Source: an uncultured bacterium
GTDB lineage: Bacteria > Patescibacteriota > Patescibacteriia > Patescibacteriales > Patescibacteriaceae
Assembly: GCA_937868555.1 (NCBI GenBank)
Contig: CALMNI010000063.1
Coordinates: 1-7,824, forward strand
Direction of reading: 5' to 3'
Length of the DNA stretch: 7,824 nucleotides
This document shows positions 1-7,824 of this stretch, piece by piece; the stretch's first letter is position 1, and every line of letters starts with the position of its first letter. Made by a program: the position numbers and the translations under genes. Under the pieces are notes generated by a model, which made no database searches, had not been told where the DNA came from, and saw only the letters and a program-made list of their open reading frames with translations.

Positions 1-5
1 GTACT

Positions 6-19
6 TATACTATAGAATA
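6..19 (+). promoter_or_regulatory. Possible -10 region and imperfect palindrome before the TrmB-type regulator
   Basis: TATACT (6-11) and the overlapping TATAGAAT (11-18) both resemble a -10 box. They lie inside a 14-bp imperfect palindrome, TATACTATAGAATA, in which 12 of 14 positions match the reverse complement. A start of transcription about 7 bases downstream would fall at or just before the ATG at 22, giving a leaderless or nearly leaderless mRNA. The -35 region lies outside the window. A palindrome over the -10 would suit autoregulation by the encoded DNA-binding protein, but AT-rich palindromes of this quality also arise by chance. Confidence 0.3.
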
Positions 20-21
20 AT

Positions 22-759
22 ATGATAAATAATTTTCAAAAAACTCTAGAGGCAGTAGGATTGTCTGCACTTGAAGCATCCATATATTCGGAATTAATAA
101 AATCCCCTCGAATGACAGTGTCCGAAATCTCACGAGCGACAAATATCAAGCGTGCTACTTGTTACCAATATATCGATCTATTATTATCCAAAGACTTTAT
201 TATCCGCGTCCCTGTTGGAAAGCGGATGTTGTATAGCGCCGTAAGTCCGAAGAAAGTTATGCTCGCCGCTCGTAAGCGCTATGCTTTATTTGAAACAGGC
301 ATGGAAGAAATGACTAAACAATATGATGAGTCCACACATAAACCTCGTATTGTTTTTTATGAAGGCAAACGAGAAATCAAAAATATCTACGAAGATTTAC
401 TTAAATCTGTAGGCGATATATATTCTATTTTCCCTCCAAAAGCATTTTTTGAAAATTTTACTGAACAAGAATACTCGGAACTTGATCAGTCTATCTCTCA
501 ATATGCTTTAAAAAGTAAAGATCTCATTGTCGGTGATAAATACTTCCGCCAGGTTGAACGAATACGGGAAGAGAATGGAAATGAAAACAAGATAACAAAA
601 AAACTTCCTGAATCATTTAAGAGCAATGTGGATGTATTAATGTATAAAGATAAGGTTGCTCTTATAAGCTTGCGCGACCTCTCAGCTCTAGTTATCGAGT
701 CCGAAGATATAGCTGATTTATTTAAAAATATACATTCGCATATTTGGAAATCATTATAA
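22..759 (+). CDS. TrmB-family transcriptional regulator
   Basis: This is a 245-residue DNA-binding regulator, probably cytoplasmic and dimeric. Residues about 5-75 form a winged helix-turn-helix of the TrmB type: an N-terminal 'LEAVGLSALEASIYSELI' helix pair, then 'TVSEISRATNIKRATCYQY' with the recognition helix around 43-56, then a wing ending near 'LYSAVSPKKV'. Residues about 78-105 are a helical, probably coiled-coil linker. The C-terminal part begins with 'KPRIVFYEGKREIKNIYEDL' (107-126), a segment I associate with TrmB-like proteins of Patescibacteria and archaea, and ends in a beta-rich region around 203-229. In TrmB relatives this half binds a sugar or other ligand; here no ligand can be named. 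The ATG at 22 is the only reasonable start, and no Shine-Dalgarno sequence precedes it. The gene is more AT-rich than the atp genes and converges on the LysW-like gene. Two terminators follow the stop codon. Confidence 0.8.
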   Translation: MINNFQKTLEAVGLSALEASIYSELIKSPRMTVSEISRATNIKRATCYQYIDLLLSKDFIIRVPVGKRMLYSAVSPKKVMLAARKRYALFETGMEEMTKQYDESTHKPRIVFYEGKREIKNIYEDLLKSVGDIYSIFPPKAFFENFTEQEYSELDQSISQYALKSKDLIVGDKYFRQVERIREENGNENKITKKLPESFKSNVDVLMYKDKVALISLRDLSALVIESEDIADLFKNIHSHIWKSL

Positions 760-790
760 GTTAATTATATGTTAAAGAACACACTCCAAC

Positions 791-821
791 AATTGCCATA
801 TGTGTACACAATGGCAATTTT
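791..821 (+). terminator. Hairpin terminator after the TrmB-type gene
   Basis: AATTGCCAT (791-799) pairs with ATGGCAATT (811-819). The inner TGTGTACACA (801-810) is itself self-complementary, so the stem can extend almost to its centre with one bulged base at 800. A short T-run (818-821) follows. The hairpin lies 31 bp past the stop codon of the plus-strand regulator, which fits an intrinsic terminator. The T-run is short, so it may work together with the next hairpin. Confidence 0.55.
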
Positions 822-827
822 AAATTA

Positions 828-849
828 AAAACGGCCCCTAGGCCGTTTT
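828..849. terminator. Bidirectional intrinsic terminator between convergent genes
   Basis: AAAACGGCC (828-836) and GGCCGTTTT (841-849) form a perfect 9-bp stem with a 4-base loop, CCTA. On the plus strand the stem ends in TTTT followed by ATTATT. On the minus strand it ends in TTTTT followed by AATTT. It can therefore stop transcription from the TrmB-type gene on one side and from the LysW-like gene on the other. It begins one base from the stop codon of the latter. Confidence 0.8.
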
Positions 850-850
850 A

Positions 851-1003
851 TTATTCTTCGGGAATCGCTTCAAGCGTTAAAGGTATGAGCGAGGTAATTT
901 CTAAATCCTTGCCGCAGTTAGTGCAAGTTACGAGATCATGCTCATAGGCTTCGTCATCAATGATGACATCGCTATGGCAAAGTGGGCACAACGAAGTGGT
1001 CAT
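851..1003 (-). CDS. LysW-like zinc-ribbon mini-protein lacking the EDWGE tail
   Basis: This gene encodes 50 residues. It carries two zinc-ligand pairs, CPLC at 6-9 and CTNC at 27-30, typical of a rubredoxin-like zinc ribbon. After the second pair comes G-K-D-L-E-I-T-S-L-I-P-L-T-L-E-A-I-P-E-E. This follows the LysW pattern as I know it from Thermus: CxxCG, then LE(V/I)xxLxPLxLE, then PEE. LysW and ArgW are amino-group carrier proteins: LysX-type ligases attach alpha-aminoadipate or glutamate to their C-terminal glutamate during lysine or arginine synthesis. Those carriers normally end in EDWGE. This one stops at PEE, so it still ends in glutamate but lacks the recognition tail. No lysine or arginine pathway gene is in the window, so a carrier role is uncertain; it may be a regulatory or redox zinc ribbon. 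It has its own extended -10 promoter, a leader of about 26 nt, and no Shine-Dalgarno sequence. The start is the only ATG giving the full zinc ribbon. Confidence 0.8.
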   Translation of the reverse strand: MTTSLCPLCHSDVIIDDEAYEHDLVTCTNCGKDLEITSLIPLTLEAIPEE

Positions 1004-1035
1004 ATACGCATTAAGACTTAGGTAAGAATACCCTC

Positions 1036-1064
1036 ATTATAGCATACGCCTCTAAATAAAAAAA
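1036..1064 (-). promoter_or_regulatory. Extended -10 promoter of the LysW-like gene
   Basis: On the minus strand TGCTATAAT (1044-1036) is a perfect extended -10 element (TGN-TATAAT). Seventeen bases upstream lies TTTTTT (1064-1059), a poor -35 that is also the U-tract of the preceding terminator. Transcription would start near 1029, leaving a leader of about 26 nt before the ATG at 1003. Confidence 0.7.
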
Positions 1065-1086
1065 TCCGTTGACCAGCAACGGATTT
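1058..1086 (-). terminator. Strong intrinsic terminator ending the ATP synthase / carbonic anhydrase unit
   Basis: AAATCCGTTG (1062-1071) and CAACGGATTT (1077-1086) make a perfect 10-bp stem with a 5-base loop. On the minus strand the stem runs into seven T residues (1064-1058), then ATTTA. It begins 12 bp after the stop of the CsoSCA-like gene. No T-run follows on the plus strand, so the terminator is one-directional and assigns the gene above it to the minus-strand unit. Confidence 0.9.
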
Positions 1087-1098
1087 GAGTTATACAAC

Positions 1099-2193
1099 CT
1101 AAGCTAATTCAATTAATCGTTTCGTGCTAGCATCAATAGTCCCCTCCATACAATGGACTTTTTTAGCTAGATCTGGGTATTTTTCTTGCAATATCCCGAG
1201 AGCAATTTTCTTTAAAAAATTGATTTTTTCAATGCCGAGCTGTCTGTCCAAACTGTTTTCCCATGCTGAAGAAATAAGCAAGATAAAGCCATCATCCGAA
1301 ATACGCTTTTCATCCATATTACTTTTAATAATGGAAAATGCCTTATCAAGGTCATTAGAAAACGCTGGACTCCAAGGACCGACAATTAAAGCATTGTTTG
1401 GTTCATGCAGCCAATCAAAACCAGAACCAACACCAAGGATAAATTCCTTATGTTCAATTTGAATAATTTGGTGGTTTTGGCGAACTTCAAGGATATGCTC
1501 AAGATTGCCATATGCCAAGGGCATAATGTCATGAAATATCGCTTCCGGCATATCATGAAAACACGTGCGCAAATCTTTTTTTACTTTATCCTTTACTTCA
1601 TTAGTAAGAACTTCGATGTCCTTGGTATATTCGTACAAATCAATTTCTTGGTCGTTATTAACAAAAACCAAGCTATCGCCGTCAGTTTCAATACCAAGTA
1701 CTACTGGACATACGTTGCTACTCGTAACACCACAAACACGCTGAATTTGCTGCTTTAATTCTAATGCCGAAGCTTTAGCAGCTTCTTTATCATAATTAAA
1801 ACCAGCGCAACCGCGTTTTTTATCACCTTTTGAATAGTGATACGTCACGAGCATAATGCAATTCCTGCCTGCATTTATATTCTTTGTTATCCAATCCTTT
1901 ACTGCTCCCAATAATGCCGGCCAGCCCAAATCAAATCTACCGCCTAAACTGCGGAAGGGCTGAATAATACCTAAAGGAGTTTTTGTTATGACTGGGATAT
2001 GAACTCGTCCATCCATGCATTTAAAAGCACAAATGGCCGATATAAATTCGGCTAAGTATTTACTGCGCCGAATATACTCAGCCGCTGAAGTATATAAATT
2101 GGAGTGGTAGATATTTCGCTCCCACACCCACTTTATTTTTTCTTGAATTGACTGATACGCAATCATGGTAGAGATAGTTTCCTTAAAATTCAT
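1099..2193 (-). CDS. CsoSCA-like (carboxysome shell-type) carbonic anhydrase homologue
   Basis: I read this 364-residue protein as a relative of CsoSCA, the beta-class-derived carbonic anhydrase of alpha-carboxysomes, which interconverts CO2 and bicarbonate. CMDGR (59-63) supplies the zinc cysteine C59 and the Asp61/Arg63 dyad. H119 in 'VTYHYSKGDKKRGCAGF' and C129 would complete the zinc site. The H-to-C spacing of 10 resembles CsoSCA (H242, C253) and differs from ordinary beta enzymes, which have HxxC. 'LGIETDGDSLVFVN' (166-179) and 'FILGVGSGFDWL' (251-262) also resemble CsoSCA segments as I remember them. Residues 250-364 would be the degenerate second domain. CsoSCA is about 515 residues; here the N-terminal domain and Rubisco-binding extension are mostly missing, with only 58 residues before C59. 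No signal peptide or membrane segment is visible. The gene starts 26 bp after atpC with a weak purine-rich AGGGAAG upstream, and a strong terminator follows. It is more AT-rich than the atp genes. The family call rests on memory of motifs; activity is inferred. Confidence 0.65.
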   Translation of the reverse strand: MNFKETISTMIAYQSIQEKIKWVWERNIYHSNLYTSAAEYIRRSKYLAEFISAICAFKCMDGRVHIPVITKTPLGIIQPFRSLGGRFDLGWPALLGAVKDWITKNINAGRNCIMLVTYHYSKGDKKRGCAGFNYDKEAAKASALELKQQIQRVCGVTSSNVCPVVLGIETDGDSLVFVNNDQEIDLYEYTKDIEVLTNEVKDKVKKDLRTCFHDMPEAIFHDIMPLAYGNLEHILEVRQNHQIIQIEHKEFILGVGSGFDWLHEPNNALIVGPWSPAFSNDLDKAFSIIKSNMDEKRISDDGFILLISSAWENSLDRQLGIEKINFLKKIALGILQEKYPDLAKKVHCMEGTIDASTKRLIELA

Positions 2194-2219
2194 GCACAGG
2201 CTTCCCTATTTTAAATGAG

Positions 2220-2663
2220 CTAATTAATGTTTTTTAATTTCCGCCATTTGCGGACTGCGTTGCCGCGCGCGATTTCTGTTTCAATCAAAGCGCTTAAACG
2301 CGCAAACTCAACATCATCTTGATGGCGAGCTTGCAGTTTAAGCTCTTCAGCTTTTTGCCGCGCTTCAGCAATACGAGTCTCATCCAGCTCGGCGGCTCGC
2401 TCAGCGGTATCAGCTAAAATAACGGTTTTTTCAGCCATTACTTCAATGAATCCGCCTGATACTGCCATTACTTCACGGCGCCCATCAATGGTTACCGCTT
2501 CAATGACGCCTGGCTTTAACGTTGCTACTAAGGGAATATGAGAAGGTAAAATTGTAATTTCACCCATTTCTGTCGGGACCGAAACTTGAACAACGCGCTC
2601 CTTAAGTACCACCCGCTCCGGGGAGGCGATTTCAAAAGCAAATTGTCCTTTTTGTTCGGCCAT
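2220..2663 (-). CDS. atpC: F1Fo ATP synthase subunit epsilon
   Basis: Epsilon is part of the central stalk. It links gamma to the c-ring and can inhibit ATP hydrolysis through its C-terminal helices. The 147 residues show the usual two parts. The N-terminal beta-sandwich (about 6-88) contains 'GEITILPSHIPLVATLKPGV' (34-53) and 'VSGGFIEV' (68-75), both hallmark segments. The C-terminal charged helical hairpin (about 92-145) is full length, so the inhibitory conformation is possible in principle. The gene follows atpD by 17 bp and precedes the CsoSCA-like gene by 26 bp. No Shine-Dalgarno sequence lies in the AT-rich spacer before its ATG. Confidence 0.96.
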   Translation of the reverse strand: MAEQKGQFAFEIASPERVVLKERVVQVSVPTEMGEITILPSHIPLVATLKPGVIEAVTIDGRREVMAVSGGFIEVMAEKTVILADTAERAAELDETRIAEARQKAEELKLQARHQDDVEFARLSALIETEIARGNAVRKWRKLKNIN

Positions 2664-2680
2664 ATTCGTATCAATAAATA

Positions 2681-5000
<2,320 letters not shown>

Positions 5001-5029
5001 AGCAGTAATGCGTTTCTAGGTCTGGCAAT

Positions 5030-6547
5030 TTAATAATTAAGCGTTCCTTTATAATCTTCGATTGCGGATTGAAAAGAAGCGATAATTTCATCATTCAAAG
5101 CTCCTTGGGCACTTAATGTTGCCAACAATTCACTGTGCGAAACATTCAAGAAATGTCGGAAGCCGCTTTCAAACTCGCCGATTTTGTCAACCGGAACGCC
5201 ATCAAGGTTTCCGCTTGTTAAGGCCCAAAACATAATAACCTGTTCGGCAACCGGAACCGGAGCATACTGACCCTGCTTAAAGACTTCAAACAAACGGCGG
5301 CCGCGTTCAAGCTTAGCGGTTGTTTCAGCATCAAGATCTGAACCGAACTGAGCAAAGGCCGCTAATTCGCGGTACTGAGCCGCTTCAAGGCGCAACTGTC
5401 CAGCTACTTTTTTCATAGCCTTGATTTGCGCTGTTGAACCAACACGCGAAACCGACAAACCTGCGTTAATAGCCGGACGGACGCCTTGGTAGAATAAATC
5501 AGGTTCAAGGTAAATTTGTCCGTCAGTAATAGAAATAACGTTCGTCGGAATATAGGCGCTGTTATCACCTGCTTGTGTTTCAATAATTGGCAACGCTGTG
5601 ATAGAGCCGCCGCCGTAATCTTTATTCAAACGGCAAGCGCGCTCCAATAAGCGAGAGTGTAAATAGAAGACATCACCCGGATAGGCTTCACGTCCTGGCG
5701 GACGGCGAAGCAACAAAGCGATTTCGCGGTAAGCAACGGCATGCTTGGAAAGATCATCATAGACAATCAAAACGTCTTCACCTTGGTCAAGGAAATATTC
5801 AGCCATTGCGCAACCAGCATAGGGAGCAAAGTACAAAAGCGGAGCCGGGTCAGAAGCACCGGCCAATACCACTGTCGTATAATCAAGAGCGCCTGCTTCT
5901 TCAAGTTTTGCTAAAATAGTAGCCACTTTCGATTCTTTTTGGCCGATAGCAACATAAATACATTTCATGTTCTGGCCCTTTTGATTGATAATCGTATCAA
6001 TGGCAATGGCAGTTTTACCAAGCTGACGGTCGCCGATAATCAATTCGCGCTGGCCGCGTCCGATAGGAATCATCGCATCGATAGCCTTGATACCGGTCTG
6101 CAGAGGCTGGTCAACTGATTGGCGGGTAATAACGCCCGGAGCAATTTTTTCAACCGGATATTGAGCGGCGGCGGCGATACTGCCCTTGCCATCAATAGGA
6201 TTACCCAAGGGATTGACGACGCGTCCAACTAAAGCCGGCCCAACTGGTACTTCAAGAATGCGTCCGGTTGCTTCAACTTCTGCGCCTTCGCGAACTTCCG
6301 TAAATCCGCCCAGCAAAACAGCGCCAACGCTTTCTTCACCTAGGTTTAAAGCAACGCCAAGGACGCTGCCGCTCTCAGTTTTGAATTCAAGCATTTCCGA
6401 CATCTGCACAACAGACAAACCGGAAACAACGGCAATACCGTCGCCGACGCTAATAACGCGGCCGACAGTTTTTTCCTTAGCCGAAGGCTTAAAGTCAGCA
6501 ATGCGTTCCTTGATTTGTTCGATAATGAAATCTTTAGTCTTAGACAT
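5030..6547 (-). CDS. atpA: F1Fo ATP synthase subunit alpha
   Basis: Alpha forms the F1 hexamer with beta and holds the non-catalytic nucleotide sites plus the arginine finger. The 505-residue protein has an N-terminal helix and beta-barrel (1-95), P-loop GDRQLGKT (172-179), Walker B region VLIVYDD (259-265), and '[10 protein letters not shown]' (365-374) with the arginine finger at R368. The helical C-terminal domain is complete. I chose the ATG at 6547 because [16 protein letters not shown] is a typical N-terminus. The in-frame ATG at 6577 adds a lysine-rich stretch of 10 residues and overlaps atpH. One oddity is Leu176 in the P-loop, where nearly all alpha subunits have Thr (GDRQTGKT). The gap from atpH is only 7 bp, with no Shine-Dalgarno sequence, which suggests translational coupling. 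Confidence 0.97.
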   Translation of the reverse strand: MSKTKDFIIEQIKERIADFKPSAKEKTVGRVISVGDGIAVVSGLSVVQMSEMLEFKTESGSVLGVALNLGEESVGAVLLGGFTEVREGAEVEATGRILEVPVGPALVGRVVNPLGNPIDGKGSIAAAAQYPVEKIAPGVITRQSVDQPLQTGIKAIDAMIPIGRGQRELIIGDRQLGKTAIAIDTIINQKGQNMKCIYVAIGQKESKVATILAKLEEAGALDYTTVVLAGASDPAPLLYFAPYAGCAMAEYFLDQGEDVLIVYDDLSKHAVAYREIALLLRRPPGREAYPGDVFYLHSRLLERACRLNKDYGGGSITALPIIETQAGDNSAYIPTNVISITDGQIYLEPDLFYQGVRPAINAGLSVSRVGSTAQIKAMKKVAGQLRLEAAQYRELAAFAQFGSDLDAETTAKLERGRRLFEVFKQGQYAPVPVAEQVIMFWALTSGNLDGVPVDKIGEFESGFRHFLNVSHSELLATLSAQGALNDEIIASFQSAIEDYKGTLNY

Positions 6548-6554
6548 ATAAAAA

Positions 6555-6956
6555 TTAATTTTTAATTTCTTCAACAAGCTGGTCCACAGTTGTGGCTAAA
6601 CTCATATCAAGAATAGTATCTCCATAGCTAACAATAATTCCTCCGAGTACATCCTTATCTATCACTTTATCCAACACTACTTCTTTGGCACCGCTGCGCT
6701 GGCGAATCATTTTTTCTATTTTTTCAACAACCTCTTCATCAAGCCGGTGTGCGCTGCGCAATGTTGCCGTAATACGTCCCTGCGCCTCATTATCCAATCG
6801 CTCAACTTCGGCTAGCAATTCTGCTCCCTTCGCACCCAAGCCCTTTGACTGTAATAGTTCAAAAGTCCTATCGACGCTTTTTTTCGCAGCCGCCTTATCT
6901 TGATCGCGGGTAATTTCGTACAACGCGCGGGCGTATTGGCGCAAAGTAGTAGACAT
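6555..6956 (-). CDS. atpH: F1Fo ATP synthase subunit delta (short form)
   Basis: Delta joins the top of F1 to the peripheral stalk formed by subunit b. The C-terminal signature '[17 protein letters not shown]' (103-119) is clear and marks the family. The protein is only 133 residues, against about 175-185 in most bacteria. The shortening falls in the N-terminal helical bundle that normally caps the alpha N-termini. '[12 protein letters not shown]' (5-16) is still recognisable as the usual start of that domain, so the loss is internal to it rather than a late start. The gene lies 2 bp after atpF and 7 bp before atpA, exactly where delta belongs. It appears intact, not frameshifted. Confidence 0.9.
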   Translation of the reverse strand: MSTTLRQYARALYEITRDQDKAAAKKSVDRTFELLQSKGLGAKGAELLAEVERLDNEAQGRITATLRSAHRLDEEVVEKIEKMIRQRSGAKEVVLDKVIDKDVLGGIIVSYGDTILDMSLATTVDQLVEEIKN

Positions 6957-6958
6957 AT

Positions 6959-7456
6959 TTAGTCGTGTTTCTTTAAAGCTTTCGTAATCAATTTTTCATC
7001 AAGCGTTTTATCCATTTTTTCGCCAAGAATTTTCTCCCAGCCATCCTTAATCATCTCGGCAACTTCGCTGCGAATTTCCCGCAGCGTTTCCGCTTTGTCA
7101 GCCTGCATTTTCGCTTTTTCCCGATTAATAAGCATCCCGACTTCTTCTTTAGCCTTGCTGATAAAATCAGCCTTGCGGGCTTCCGCTTGGCGGTTAGCTT
7201 CCTCTAGTAAAGCGGCGGCTTCGTTTTTCGCTTCTTTAATCATCTCGGCCTGCTCAGCTTTAGCTGCTTCAAGGCGATGTTCCATTTCGGCGGCATCATC
7301 AAGGCCCTTTTGAATGGTACGCGAACGATCGCCCATAACTTTAAACAAAGGGCGGAATACCAAAAAATACAAAATCAAAAAGACAATCGCAAAGTTAAGC
7401 ACCTGCGCGAGGAGCAATTTGATATCAAGATGAAAAGTTGAAATTAAAGCGTCCAT
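6959..7456 (-). CDS. atpF: F1Fo ATP synthase subunit b
   Basis: Subunit b is the peripheral stalk, anchored in the membrane by one N-terminal helix and dimerising through a long coiled coil. The 165 residues show one hydrophobic segment (about 13-34), the conserved 'FRPLFKVMGDRSRTIQKGL' turn (34-52), then a highly charged Ala/Glu/Lys-rich helix to about residue 140 and a short C-terminal tail that contacts delta. It is followed 2 bp later by atpH. No Shine-Dalgarno sequence is visible. The leader is unusual because a strong palindrome ends only 10 bases before the ATG at 7456. Confidence 0.95.
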   Translation of the reverse strand: MDALISTFHLDIKLLLAQVLNFAIVFLILYFLVFRPLFKVMGDRSRTIQKGLDDAAEMEHRLEAAKAEQAEMIKEAKNEAAALLEEANRQAEARKADFISKAKEEVGMLINREKAKMQADKAETLREIRSEVAEMIKDGWEKILGEKMDKTLDEKLITKALKKHD

Positions 7457-7466
7457 GTGTTTAATA

Positions 7467-7557
7467 TGTCATCTTCCGGCTTGACCGGAAGATCTGAGTA
7501 AAACATTTTTAATACTCAGATTCCCCGGTTCCACCTTAGGCGGACCGTGGAATGACA
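7467..7557. repeat. REPIN-like compound palindrome between atpE and atpF
   Basis: Two REP-like units face each other tail to tail. Unit A on the plus strand (7468-7500) reads GTCAT, a hairpin with the 9-bp stem ATCTTCCGG/CCGGAAGAT (7471-7479/7485-7493), then ATCTGAGTA. Unit B on the minus strand (7556-7513) reads GTCAT, a longer imperfect hairpin (7551-7521), then the same ATCTGAGTA. The two tails pair with each other (7492-7500/7513-7521), leaving a 12-base AT-rich loop. The outer ends are TGTCAT and ATGACA. The GTCAT-stem-ATC layout resembles dispersed extragenic palindromes of other bacteria. The call as a mobile or dispersed repeat is inferred from one copy. Confidence 0.65.
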
Positions 7558-7573
7558 ATAATAATCTGTTAAT

Positions 7574-7596
7574 CTCCGCCCCGCATAATTACGGAG
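7574..7596 (-). other. Small hairpin just after atpE
   Basis: CTCCG (7574-7578) can pair with CGGAG (7592-7596) across a 13-base loop, 15 bp beyond the atpE stop codon. No T-run follows on the minus strand, so it is not a standard terminator. It could protect the 3' end of an atpE transcript together with the neighbouring palindrome. The stem is short and may be chance. Confidence 0.3.
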
Positions 7597-7611
7597 CGAA
7601 TCATCAAAAGA

Positions 7612-7824
<213 letters not shown>

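Noticed and set aside
1000..1011. A three-codon leader frame (ATG CGT ATA TGA) overlapping the start of the LysW-like gene by ATGA
   Set aside because: The overlap is typical of coupled genes, but so short a frame is easily produced by chance and no ribosome site precedes it.
1099..2193. An ordinary beta-class carbonic anhydrase
   Set aside because: Ordinary beta enzymes have HxxC for the second half of the zinc site and about 200 residues; here the His-Cys spacing is 10 and a second domain follows, as in CsoSCA.
6548..6577. A longer N-terminus for the alpha subunit starting at 6577
   Set aside because: It adds ten unfamiliar residues translated from the atpH end and spacer; the family N-terminus begins at 6547.
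7467..7557. CRISPR array or intrinsic terminator as explanations for the palindromes
   Set aside because: There are only two units, in opposite orientation, without spacers of regular length, and neither hairpin is followed by a T-run on the minus strand.

Overview
The window is the 3' part of a bacterial F1Fo ATP synthase operon read on the minus strand (atpE-F-H-A-G-D-C), followed by accessory genes. Small genome-style packing, a short delta subunit, a LysW-like mini-protein and a TrmB-type regulator together suggest a Candidate Phyla Radiation (Patescibacteria, Parcubacteria-like) genome. That placement is an inference from gene style, not from a marker gene. The standard genetic code reads through every gene without in-frame stops.

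Layout from right to left, in the direction of transcription. atpE (c subunit) lies at the right edge. Next comes a 155-bp gap holding a compound palindrome made of two REP-like units tail to tail. atpF (b), atpH (delta), atpA (alpha), atpG (gamma), atpD (beta) and atpC (epsilon) follow with gaps of 2 to 29 bp. atpB (a subunit) would be expected just beyond the right edge. Only 26 bp after atpC comes a 364-residue protein that I read as a homologue of the carboxysome shell carbonic anhydrase CsoSCA. It keeps the Cys-Asp-Arg, His and Cys zinc-site residues but lacks most of the N-terminal domain, and no carboxysome or Rubisco gene is visible. A strong intrinsic terminator closes this transcription unit.

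The terminator's U-tract runs straight into an extended -10 promoter on the same strand. That promoter serves a 50-residue zinc-ribbon protein of the LysW (amino-group carrier) type, which lacks the usual EDWGE tail. Converging on it from the left is a plus-strand TrmB-family regulator gene. Two hairpin terminators fill the 91 bp between the two genes, one of them usable in both directions.

Together the atp genes encode the complete F1 sector plus the b and c parts of Fo, and the c subunit looks proton-type rather than sodium-type. The most interesting items are the CsoSCA-like enzyme co-directional with the ATP synthase operon, the tail-less LysW-like protein, and the REPIN-like element between the c and b subunit genes. 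Almost no start codon in the window has a recognisable Shine-Dalgarno sequence.
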